Assembly (NCBI GenBank): GCA_001872925.1
Contig: MNYD01000155.1
Coordinates: forward strand, 1 to 11,049
Length of the DNA: 11,049 bases
DNA from: Dehalococcoidia bacterium CG2_30_46_19
GTDB taxonomy: Bacteria > Chloroflexota > Dehalococcoidia > GIF9 > AB-539-J10
Reading direction: 5' to 3'
The translations under genes were made by a program, and so were the position numbers. Of this stretch, positions 1 to 6,403 are shown piece by piece; position 1 is the first letter of the stretch; each line of letters begins with the position of its first letter. Under the pieces are notes generated by a model. It saw only the letters and a list, made by a program, of their open reading frames with translations, ran no database searches and had not been told where the DNA came from.

Positions 1-735
1 GCCTTTGAGAGAATGGTTTATCCTTTGCAGTGCTCCCAATTCACCAAGTCGCTTAAGAACATGTTCGGGATATTTTTCTCGGAAAATTAACTCCAGTTCG
101 TGCCTTATTCGGTCTCCACTTATGGTGTTCAGCATTGAAATATCTCGCTTGAGTAATTGAGCGGTCTCATGCTCAAGGTTGAATCCCAATCGTTGCTCGT
201 AGCGTATTGCTCGTAGAATTCTGGTGGCATCATCGGTAAAACTCCCGGGGTGCAGGATGCGAATGAGATGTGCATCCAGGTCATCTTTGCCATTATAAGG
301 GTCGAGCAGCTCTCCATAGTGCTCAGGGGTGAGGGATATTGCCATGGCATTGATGGAGAAATCCCTGCGGAAGAGGTCCTTTTCAATGGGGCATGGCGTA
401 ACTGTAGGCAGTGCACCATGACTAGCGTAAGTTTCGCTTCGAGCAGTAGCGATATCTATGGCAAAATCACCGCTCTTGATTTTAGCAGTGTTGAAGCGTG
501 GATGTATCACTAATTTTGCCGCGCTCATTCTAGCTATCCGATTAGCTAGTTCTATGGCATCGCCCTCGGTTACCAAATCAAGGTCGAAATTAGGGTAGCC
601 TATAAGTAGGTCTCGTACTATGCCTCCAACGAGGTAAACCCTTTGTCCTAGCTTGTTAGCCTCCGCGGAGGTATCTTGAAGTAACTCAAGGAGTTCCTTG
701 GGAAAGTAGCTGTTAATTTTTGAGGCTAAATCCAC
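1..735 (-). CDS. cca: CCA tRNA nucleotidyltransferase / poly(A) polymerase family protein, 3' part cut by window edge
   Basis: This reads as a class II tRNA nucleotidyltransferase, the family that adds or repairs the 3' CCA end of tRNAs; poly(A) polymerases share the same head domain. The frame is open for 245 codons to the left edge, so the C-terminal RNA-binding part is missing. Visible motifs are LVGGIVRDLLIG (35-46), the catalytic pair in FDLDLV (D51 and D53), DIATAR (94-99), RRDFSINAMA (123-132), and the neck-domain motif ATRILRAIRYEQRLGF (170-185). No ATG precedes motif A in this frame. The GTG at 735 is the first usable start after an in-frame TAG and gives a normal short N-terminus, but it lacks a clear Shine-Dalgarno. 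It lies 18 bases after the clpC stop, so co-transcription and translational coupling with clpC are likely. CCA-adding, A-adding and poly(A) activities cannot be separated from this half. Confidence 0.9.
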   Translation of the reverse strand, partial: MDLASKINSYFPKELLELLQDTSAEANKLGQRVYLVGGIVRDLLIGYPNFDLDLVTEGDAIELANRIARMSAAKLVIHPRFNTAKIKSGDFAIDIATARSETYASHGALPTVTPCPIEKDLFRRDFSINAMAISLTPEHYGELLDPYNGKDDLDAHLIRILHPGSFTDDATRILRAIRYEQRLGFNLEHETAQLLKRDISMLNTISGDRIRHELELIFREKYPEHVLKRLGELGALQRINHSLKG

Positions 736-753
736 TGTTGGATTGGCTCTGAG

Positions 754-3186
754 CTATGCCTTTGTCTTTACCGGCTCTGCTTTGGTAAAGCTCAACTCTT
801 CGGCTTCAACGCCGATAGCTATGGTATCTCCCTCGTTAAAATCGCCACTCAGTATCTTTGTTGATAGGGGGTTTTCCACGTAGCGTTGAATAGCGCGCCG
901 TAGCGGTCGTGCCCCATATTCAGGATTGTAGCCTTTGCTTATTAGCCATGATTTGGCTTCATTGTCTACCTTTAATGCAATATTGTGTTCGGCGAGACGC
1001 CGTTCTACATCTTTAATCAATAAGTCAATAATTTTTGCCAGATGTTGTTCAGTCAAAGGATGAAAGATGATGATGTCGTCTACCCGATTAAGCAGCTCAG
1101 GGCGGAAGGTACTCTTTAGCGCAGTCTCAATATTACTTCTTAACCGTTGTTCTTCATCTTTGTCGCGCTGGAGAAATCCAACACCTTGGCGGCGAAATTC
1201 CTCTGTTCCCAGGTTGCTGGTCATAATGACGATGGCATTTTTGAAGTCTACAGTTCTGCCATGTCCATCTGTGAGCCTGCCATCCTCTAATATTTGCAGC
1301 AAGATATTAAATACATCTGTATGTGCCTTCTCCACTTCATCCAGCAAAATCACGCGATAAGGACGGCGGCGCACTGCCTCGGTCAACTGCCCTCCTTCCT
1401 CATATCCTATATACCCCGGGGGTGCTCCGATGAGACGTGATACGGTATGCTTTTCCATATACTCTGACATATCAAGCCTTACCATGGCGTTCTCGTCATC
1501 GAAGAGGAATTCAGCCAGGGCTCGAGCTAGCTCAGTCTTACCTACCCCGGTAGGTCCCAGAAATATGAAGCTGCCTATAGGTCGTTTTGGGTCTTTGAGG
1601 CCAGCTCTGCCTCGCCTTATTGCCTCACAGACAGAAGCCACAGCTTCCTCCTGGTTTACTATCCTCTGGTGAACCCTCTCCTCCATGTGAACTAGCTTCT
1701 CACTTTCAGTTTCGAGCATTCGAGAAATGGGAATTCCAGTCCATTGAGAAATAAGTTGTGCGATATCTTCTTCACTAACCACGGCATCGGTCTTTATTCC
1801 TTGAAGCCATTTTGTCTTGGATTCGTTATATTTCGGCTCTAATTGTAATCTTTCCGCCCTCAGTTCAGCCGCCTGTTGATAGTCTCCCCACTGTGAAGCA
1901 GCCTGTTCTTCATCAAGCAAACGCTTTATCTTCTGTTCCAGCTCATTGACCTCTGGTGGAGCGCTCTCTCGGTCAATGCGCAGCTTGCTGGCAGCCTCAT
2001 CAATGAGGTCAATGGCTTTGTCGGGCAAAAATCTGTCAGTGACATAGCGTTGACTGAGCTTCGCTGCAGCTACTAAGGCTGAATCATCGATTTTAATCTT
2101 ATGGTGAGCTTCGTATCTGGGCTTTAGGCCCTTAAGCATCTCTATGGTATCATCGGCACTTGGTTCATTGATGAGAACGGGTTGAAAACGCCGCTCTAAG
2201 GCTTTGTCTTTTTCAATATGCTCTCGATATTCGTTCAGCGTGGTAGCTCCGATGCACTGAAGCTCACCTCGAGATAACGCTGGTTTGAGCATATTACTGG
2301 CATCAATCGCTCCTTCAGCACCACCAGCACCTACCACGGTATGAAGTTCATCGATGAACAGAATCACCTCCCCGCTTGCCTGGCGAATTTCGTCGAGAAC
2401 TGCTTTCAGCCTTTCCTCGAATTCGCCTCGGAACTTACTCCCGGCTACTAATGCCCCCATGTCTAAGGCGATTACTCTTTTCCCCTTAAGTGAATTAGGG
2501 ACATCATCAGCGACAATTCTTTGAGCGAGACCTTCAGCAATGGCTGTTTTGCCCACGCCAGCATCGCCAATGACCACGGGATTATTCTTAGTTCGTCGGG
2601 AGAGTATCTGCATTACTCGCTTGATCTCCCTTTCTCTTCCGATCACAGGGTCGAGCTTGCTGTGGCGGGCTAACTCGGTGAGGTCATGCCCGTATTTTGC
2701 CAGGGAGCGGTATTTGCTCTCGGCATGGCGGTCGGTAACCCGATGGGGACCGCGAATACGGCGCAATGCTTGATATATTTTCTCCTGGGTGATGCCGGAC
2801 TCCCCCAGGATTTTGCTAGCATCACCTTTGCCCTCACCAGCGATGGCGATGAGCAGATGTTCACTGCTGACGAAGTCATCCTTTAGCCTGTCTGCTTCAC
2901 GAGCGGCGTCTTCCATAAGTTGTTGAATACGGGGGGTAATATAAAGTTGTGTCCCTACGTAAGCTATCTGAGGATAACTTTTTAATGTTTTGTCTACCCG
3001 GCTTTTCACCTCTTCTATGTCTATACCAAGCTCTTGCAATATTTCCTGGGTTATTCCTTTTTCTTGTTCCAGCAGAGCTAGCAGTATATGTTCTACATCC
3101 CATTGGCTGTGTTGATAGCGGCGAACCAGCTCCTGTGAGGCTGTTAAAGCCTCCTGCGCTTGCTCGGTAAATCTTTCCGGCGTCAT
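754..3186 (-). CDS. clpC: Clp/Hsp100 AAA+ ATPase, ClpC-type length with ClpB-like features
   Basis: A cytoplasmic AAA+ unfoldase of 810 residues, the usual ClpC length. It has an N-terminal double Clp-N repeat (about 1-145), a first ATPase domain with Walker A GDAGVGKT (207-214) and Walker B ILFIDE (275-280), a short middle domain with a UVR-like stretch (about 410-470), and a second ATPase domain with Walker A GPTGVGKT (544-551) and Walker B ILLDEVE (613-619). Sensor 2 is GARPLRR (758-764). A VGF tripeptide (669-671) sits where ClpC and ClpA carry the ClpP-docking loop, suggesting a protease partner. The first half reads more like ClpB (RVTD...KYGHDLTELAR), whereas the middle domain is far shorter than the roughly 120 residues of ClpB. 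I favour ClpC; a ClpB-like disaggregase is the alternative. The ATG follows a strong GGGAGGAG ribosome site. It is divergent from hsp20 and upstream of the cca-type gene. Confidence 0.93.
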   Translation of the reverse strand: MTPERFTEQAQEALTASQELVRRYQHSQWDVEHILLALLEQEKGITQEILQELGIDIEEVKSRVDKTLKSYPQIAYVGTQLYITPRIQQLMEDAAREADRLKDDFVSSEHLLIAIAGEGKGDASKILGESGITQEKIYQALRRIRGPHRVTDRHAESKYRSLAKYGHDLTELARHSKLDPVIGREREIKRVMQILSRRTKNNPVVIGDAGVGKTAIAEGLAQRIVADDVPNSLKGKRVIALDMGALVAGSKFRGEFEERLKAVLDEIRQASGEVILFIDELHTVVGAGGAEGAIDASNMLKPALSRGELQCIGATTLNEYREHIEKDKALERRFQPVLINEPSADDTIEMLKGLKPRYEAHHKIKIDDSALVAAAKLSQRYVTDRFLPDKAIDLIDEAASKLRIDRESAPPEVNELEQKIKRLLDEEQAASQWGDYQQAAELRAERLQLEPKYNESKTKWLQGIKTDAVVSEEDIAQLISQWTGIPISRMLETESEKLVHMEERVHQRIVNQEEAVASVCEAIRRGRAGLKDPKRPIGSFIFLGPTGVGKTELARALAEFLFDDENAMVRLDMSEYMEKHTVSRLIGAPPGYIGYEEGGQLTEAVRRRPYRVILLDEVEKAHTDVFNILLQILEDGRLTDGHGRTVDFKNAIVIMTSNLGTEEFRRQGVGFLQRDKDEEQRLRSNIETALKSTFRPELLNRVDDIIIFHPLTEQHLAKIIDLLIKDVERRLAEHNIALKVDNEAKSWLISKGYNPEYGARPLRRAIQRYVENPLSTKILSGDFNEGDTIAIGVEAEELSFTKAEPVKTKA

Positions 3187-3214
3187 TGAGTATCTCCTCC
3201 CATTATGCTAAAAT
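3186..3214 (+). promoter_or_regulatory. Candidate hsp20 promoter (TTGAGT, 17 bp, extended -10 TGcTAAAAT)
   Basis: TTGAGT (3186-3191) and TAAAAT (3209-3214) are spaced by 17 bases, and a TG at 3206-3207 makes an extended -10. The -35 touches the clpC start codon, so the two divergent promoters interlock within about 65 bases. The predicted start near 3221 gives a leader of about 50 bases. This is a pattern match only; the -10 is weaker than that of clpC. Confidence 0.5.
3194..3201 (-). promoter_or_regulatory. Shine-Dalgarno of clpC
   Basis: On the minus strand GGGAGGAG lies 7 bases before the ATG at 3186. It is a strong match to the anti-Shine-Dalgarno and fixes the clpC start. Confidence 0.85.
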
Positions 3215-3222
3215 ACAACTTA

Positions 3223-3251
3223 ATTATAGCCAAAGGTAAAGCTTTTAGCAA
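3223..3251 (-). promoter_or_regulatory. clpC promoter (-35 TTGCTA, 17 bp, -10 TATAAT)
   Basis: On the minus strand the -35 TTGCTA (3251-3246) and a perfect -10 TATAAT (3228-3223) are separated by 17 bases. The predicted start of transcription is near 3216, giving a leader of about 30 bases that contains the clpC ribosome site. No CIRCE inverted repeat (TTAGCACTC-N9-GAGTGCTAA) is present. Promoter quality suggests the main vegetative sigma factor. Confidence 0.72.
3236..3244. repeat. Shared 9-mer GTAAAGCTT, copy 1 (clpC/hsp20 promoter region)
   Basis: The same 9-mer occurs at 4317-4325. On the minus strand it reads AAGCTTTAC and lies 7 bases upstream of the clpC -10, inside the spacer. It may be a regulator site or chance in AT-rich DNA. 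Confidence 0.35.
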
Positions 3252-3260
3252 AAAGTAAAG

Positions 3261-3269
3261 GGAGGTGAT
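3261..3269 (+). promoter_or_regulatory. Shine-Dalgarno of hsp20 that decides its start
   Basis: GGAGGTGAT is an almost perfect anti-Shine-Dalgarno match and lies in frame with hsp20. A GTG at 3265 inside it could be mistaken for the start codon, but the site is correctly spaced (8 bases after GGAGG) for the ATG at 3274. Confidence 0.88.
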
Positions 3270-3273
3270 ACAA

Positions 3274-3726
3274 ATGGCGATGAGAAAATGGGAACCTTTC
3301 TCCGAGTTGGTGAGTTTAAGGCAAGCAATGGACAGGTTGTTTGAGGATAGCTTTGTTCACCCATCACGTTTCTTCGCAGCCTTTGGTGAACCAACAATGC
3401 CAGCGGTGGATGCTTATCAGACTCCCAATGAAGTGGTGGTGAAGGCAGCTCTACCGGGCATCAAGCCGGAGGACGTTGATATTGACATCACCGGTGATAC
3501 TTTGACTATCAGGGGGGGAGTCAAGGCGGGGAAAGAAGTCAAGCAGCAGGCTTATTTCTATCAGGAGCAGCGCTATGGCGGCTTTTCTCGCAGTTTGACT
3601 CTTCCTGGCGGGCTCCAAGTGGATAAAGTTGATGCCACAATGGAGAATGGCCTGTTAACCATCATCATTCCTAAGAGTGAGAAAGTTAGACCGAAGGTAA
3701 TCAAAGTTAAAACAAGAAGTAAATAA
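3274..3726 (+). CDS. hsp20: Hsp20 / alpha-crystallin family small heat-shock protein
   Basis: An ATP-independent holdase of 150 residues that binds unfolding proteins and keeps them available for DnaK and Clp machines. It has an N-terminal arm (1-43), an alpha-crystallin domain (about 44-133) with AALPGIKPEDVDI (58-70) and the signature ATMENGLLTIIIPK (121-134), and a C-terminal I-x-V anchor IKV (143-145) of the type that drives oligomer assembly. Length is typical. The start is the ATG at 3274, placed by the strong ribosome site just upstream; the in-frame GTG at 3265 falls inside that site. The gene diverges from clpC and ends 2 bases from the stop of the convergent Nudix gene. A run of seven G (3512-3518) lies within the reading frame, which is intact. 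Confidence 0.96.
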   Translation: MAMRKWEPFSELVSLRQAMDRLFEDSFVHPSRFFAAFGEPTMPAVDAYQTPNEVVVKAALPGIKPEDVDIDITGDTLTIRGGVKAGKEVKQQAYFYQEQRYGGFSRSLTLPGGLQVDKVDATMENGLLTIIIPKSEKVRPKVIKVKTRSK

Positions 3727-3728
3727 TC

Positions 3729-4295
3729 TCATAAGCCCTGCTGTTGCAATAACTCTATAAATTGTTTAACGATATAAGCTGTAGCCCCCCAGACAATATA
3801 TCCTTGATATTCATAGAAGTAGACCGGGAAAGGTTCCCCGTTAATAGTCATATATTCTTGCCTGAAGTTCTTTTTATCCATTAATGCTGATAAAGGAATG
3901 GAGAAAATTTGCTCTACCTCGTCATGATTTATGTTAAACGGGTAAGGATGAGGAATGAAGGCTACAAAAGGGGAAATAACGCAACCACTGGTGACAGTGA
4001 TGGCATCATCTAATTCGCCCAAAATTTCAATGTCTTCCCTGACTAAGCCTATCTCTTCTTCGGCTTCCCTTAAAGCGGCGGTAACAAGGCTGGCGTCACT
4101 GGGCTGGCGGATTCCTCCCGGGAAGCATGCTTGTCCCTGGTGAAAGTTTAACACTCCACTCCTCTCGGTAAATAGAAGGTGATACTCTCCCTGGGCATAG
4201 AATAGAGGCACTAGCACCGCAGAGGGAATCAAATCTTTGTCATTAATCTTTTTGTTGTGATAATGACCGAGAATTTGCTTGATTTTCTGTTTCAC
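3729..4295 (-). CDS. Nudix hydrolase, CoA pyrophosphatase (NudL)-like
   Basis: A 188-residue Nudix protein. The stretch HQGQACFPGGIRQPSD (52-67) followed by TAALREAEEEIGL (72-84) matches the NudL-type version of the Nudix box, in which FPGG, a conserved D, ALRE and EE-IG line up. The metal-binding glutamates are E77, E80 and E81. NudL enzymes split coenzyme A and its derivatives to phosphopantetheine and 3',5'-ADP; the substrate here is inferred from this motif only. There is no signal peptide or membrane segment. The only start before the conserved region that fits is the GTG at 4295. It has no Shine-Dalgarno, but a strong extended -10 ends 9 bases upstream, so a leaderless mRNA is predicted. 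The gene is flanked by hsp20 (tail to tail) and dnaJ (divergent), which does not by itself imply a chaperone role. Confidence 0.88.
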   Translation of the reverse strand: MKQKIKQILGHYHNKKINDKDLIPSAVLVPLFYAQGEYHLLFTERSGVLNFHQGQACFPGGIRQPSDASLVTAALREAEEEIGLVREDIEILGELDDAITVTSGCVISPFVAFIPHPYPFNINHDEVEQIFSIPLSALMDKKNFRQEYMTINGEPFPVYFYEYQGYIVWGATAYIVKQFIELLQQQGL

Positions 4296-4304
4296 CGCTT
4301 TATG

Positions 4305-4313
4305 ATTATATCA
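4305..4313 (-). promoter_or_regulatory. Extended -10 promoter of the Nudix gene, predicted leaderless
   Basis: On the minus strand TGATATAAT (4313-4305) is a perfect extended -10. No good -35 is found at 16-18 bases, which extended -10 promoters tolerate. The expected start of transcription is about 4298, only some 3 bases before the GTG start at 4295. Confidence 0.68.
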
Positions 4314-4316
4314 TGT

Positions 4317-4325
4317 GTAAAGCTT
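4317..4325. repeat. Shared 9-mer GTAAAGCTT, copy 2 (Nudix/dnaJ promoter region)
   Basis: Second copy of the 9-mer. On the minus strand it lies 6 bases upstream of the Nudix -10, a position nearly identical to copy 1 relative to clpC. On the plus strand it overlaps the first two bases of the dnaJ -35 hexamer. Confidence 0.35.
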
Positions 4326-4353
4326 GCTAATATAGAAGCTAAAGAGCTATACT
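4324..4353 (+). promoter_or_regulatory. dnaJ promoter (-35 TTGCTA, 18 bp, -10 TATACT)
   Basis: TTGCTA (4324-4329) and TATACT (4348-4353) are 18 bases apart; the -35 is the same hexamer as in the clpC promoter. The expected transcript start is near 4360, leaving a leader of about 17 bases with GAGG at 4362-4365, which is 11 bases before the ATG. No CIRCE element is visible. Confidence 0.6.
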
Positions 4354-4376
4354 AAAAGTTTGAGGATTAAATACCT

Positions 4377-5450
4377 ATGACAGAAAAGCGCGATTATTAT
4401 GAAGTACTTGGAGTGCCTCGAAATGTCACTGAAGAGGAGATTAAGCGGGCATTCCGTAAGTTAGCCTTCAAATATCATCCTGACCATAACAAAGACCCTA
4501 ATGCTGAGGAGAAATTTAAGGAGATAAATGAGGCATACCAGATTCTTGGCGACCCGGAAAGGAGAGCTAATTATGACCGTTATGGTGGGGTTGAGGGGGT
4601 GCAGGGATTTCCTGATTTTGATTTTGGTGGGCTTGGTGATATCTTCGAATCATTCTTCGGTTTTGGTGGAAGCCCATTTGGAGCTGCCACAGCTCAGCGT
4701 GCTCCACAGAGAGGGAATGATCTAAAAACATATATTACCCTTTCCTTTGAGGAGGCAGTTTTCGGTTGTAGTAAGGAAATTGAGGCAGAACGCGTTGAAA
4801 ATTGCCCTTCATGCTATGGTCTTGGCACCAAGCTAGGAACAAGTCCTCAAACTTGCCCTGAATGCCATGGCACAGGACAGGTGAGAAGGGTTCGCCAGAG
4901 TTTCTTTGGACGTTTTACCAATGTTACCACTTGTCCCCACTGTTCAGGCAGTGGGGCGATAATAACTGACCCTTGTCCACATTGCCGTGGAAAAGGGCGG
5001 GTAAAAGTGAACCGGAGAGTGACGGTGAATATTCCCGCTGGCGTGGACGATGGCTATACCATGATTTTGGATGGCGAAGGTGATGTTGGCTTATATGGTG
5101 GCAGACCTGGTGACCTTTATGCCAGCCTCTCGGTAAAGCCAAGCAAGATATTCCACAGGGAAGGAAGCGATATCTTCTACGAATTGCCCCTGAATTTTGC
5201 CCAGGCTGCTCTGGGCGATGAGGTGGAGGTCCCTTCCTTGGATGGCGGAATAAAGTTAAACATACCCCCGGGCACTCAGGATGGAAGAGCTTTCCATTTG
5301 AAGGGAAAGGGGATACCCAGTGCCAATGGTCGTGGCCGGGGAGAGGAGATTGTCATAGTTCGCGTGGTTACCCCGGAGCACCTTGATAAAAGGCAAAAGC
5401 ATCTTTTTCAGGAACTGGGCGAGATATTGCCAAAGCCTCGCCGATGCTAA
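4377..5450 (+). CDS. dnaJ: Chaperone protein DnaJ (type I Hsp40)
   Basis: Co-chaperone that delivers unfolded proteins to DnaK and stimulates its ATPase. At 357 residues it is slightly shorter than many bacterial DnaJ proteins. It has a J domain (1-70) with the essential HPD at 34-36, a Gly/Phe-rich linker (about 72-112), and four zinc-binding repeats: CPSCYGLG (143-150), CPECHGTG (160-167), CPHCSGSG (186-193) and CPHCRGKG (200-207). The C-terminal substrate-binding domains follow (about 210-335). All eight zinc cysteines are present, so this is a complete type I DnaJ and not a CbpA-type protein. No dnaK, grpE or hrcA is next to it, so it stands apart from the usual dnaK operon. The reading frame ends overlapping the convergent gpsA stop by 4 bases. 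Confidence 0.97.
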   Translation: MTEKRDYYEVLGVPRNVTEEEIKRAFRKLAFKYHPDHNKDPNAEEKFKEINEAYQILGDPERRANYDRYGGVEGVQGFPDFDFGGLGDIFESFFGFGGSPFGAATAQRAPQRGNDLKTYITLSFEEAVFGCSKEIEAERVENCPSCYGLGTKLGTSPQTCPECHGTGQVRRVRQSFFGRFTNVTTCPHCSGSGAIITDPCPHCRGKGRVKVNRRVTVNIPAGVDDGYTMILDGEGDVGLYGGRPGDLYASLSVKPSKIFHREGSDIFYELPLNFAQAALGDEVEVPSLDGGIKLNIPPGTQDGRAFHLKGKGIPSANGRGRGEEIVIVRVVTPEHLDKRQKHLFQELGEILPKPRRC

Positions 5451-6400
5451 TCTTTTATTACCTTGCTGAAGCTAGCTATTACCTCAGTTGGCGGCTTATT
5501 TTGAAACAGCGTGTCATAAATAATTCCTGCTATGGGGGCTTCCAGACTGAGTTTTTTGGTTAGCTGATGAACTGCTATAGTGGTGGCAATCCCTTCAGCA
5601 ACCTGTGGCATGGAGGCGGATATCTCAGCCAGGGAATATCCTTTAGCTAACTGATAACCAACATAGTGATTGCGACTTAGAGTGCTACTGCAGGTAGCTA
5701 TCAAATCACCCAGGCCAGCTAACCAATAGAAGGTATCTCTCTTAGCCCCCAAAGTTAATCCCAGGGAAACAACTTCATTCCAACTCAAAGCAATGAAAGC
5801 AGCCTTGGCATTATCACCCAGTCCTAATCCATCGAGCATCCCGGCGCCCAGAGCAATAATGTTTTTTAATGCTCCGCATAGCTCTACACCAACAACATCA
5901 TCAGTGGTAAATATGATGAATTTTGGTGACTGGAGCAAATTCTTCGCCTTTTTAGCAATGATGATATCTTGTGCAGCGATTACTGAAGCAGCGGGTAGTC
6001 CCTGGGCAATTTCCTTTGCCAGGTTGGGACCGGAGAGAACACAAATCTGCTCTTTCAGGGAAGGAACTTCTTCTTCCATTACCTCGGACATCCTTTTACC
6101 ACTGCCCATCTCCAATCCCTTGGCAGCGCTCATTAATATCATTCTGTTATTCAGATGACGTTTAATCTGGGCGATGTTTTCTCGAAATTTCTGGGAAGGA
6201 ACTGCCAGTATTACCAGGTCAGTTGCGGCAGTGGCTTCTGCAATGTCACTTGTGGAGGCGTAATCATGCTTTTGCTGGTTTAACTGCTCAGCTTCGTCTT
6301 CGCTTCTTGCCCACAATGTTACTGCTACGCCGTTATTACTTAACAAAGTTCCTAAAGTATTGCCCCAGGTGGTATTGCCAATGATAGTGGCTTTTGGCAT
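5447..6400 (-). CDS. gpsA: Glycerol-3-phosphate dehydrogenase [NAD(P)+]
   Basis: Cytoplasmic enzyme reducing dihydroxyacetone phosphate to sn-glycerol-3-phosphate, the backbone for phospholipids; 317 residues, slightly below the usual 330. Family motifs are the N-terminal Rossmann strand and loop IIGNTTWGNTL (6-16), SAAKGLE (91-97), VLSGPNLAKEIA (121-132), the catalytic lysine in ALKNIIALGAG (K179), AGLGDLIATC (228-237) and SRNHYVG (242-248). Two details are atypical: the loop reads GNTTWG where most GpsA proteins have GAGSWG, and ALSWNE (204-209) replaces the common RGL-E stretch. The gene is last in argF-der-plsY-gpsA and starts 3 bases after the plsY stop, so coupled translation is likely. 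Its product is the substrate of PlsY encoded just upstream. Confidence 0.95.
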   Translation of the reverse strand: MPKATIIGNTTWGNTLGTLLSNNGVAVTLWARSEDEAEQLNQQKHDYASTSDIAEATAATDLVILAVPSQKFRENIAQIKRHLNNRMILMSAAKGLEMGSGKRMSEVMEEEVPSLKEQICVLSGPNLAKEIAQGLPAASVIAAQDIIIAKKAKNLLQSPKFIIFTTDDVVGVELCGALKNIIALGAGMLDGLGLGDNAKAAFIALSWNEVVSLGLTLGAKRDTFYWLAGLGDLIATCSSTLSRNHYVGYQLAKGYSLAEISASMPQVAEGIATTIAVHQLTKKLSLEAPIAGIIYDTLFQNKPPTEVIASFSKVIKD

Positions 6401-6403
6401 GCT

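Noticed and set aside
129..419. 96-residue open frame on the minus strand
   Set aside because: It is in another frame across the cca-type gene, whose own frame carries all the family motifs.
1067..2886. Several plus-strand open frames of 66-97 codons opposite clpC
   Set aside because: They are antisense shadows of a well-conserved gene, lack recognisable motifs and show no ribosome sites that I can support.
3265..3273. GTG at 3265 as the hsp20 start
   Set aside because: It lies inside the GGAGGTGAT ribosome site, which is correctly spaced for the ATG at 3274; the three extra residues are not needed by the family.
3187..3273. CIRCE-type heat-shock operator
   Set aside because: No TTAGCACTC/GAGTGCTAA pair is present; AAGCTT and CTTTTAGCAAAAAG are only short partial palindromes.
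3512..3518. Run of seven G in hsp20 (and a similar run at 7287-7293 in der) as possible phase-variable tracts
   Set aside because: Both frames are intact, the runs are short, and these are housekeeping or stress genes with no expected benefit from switching.
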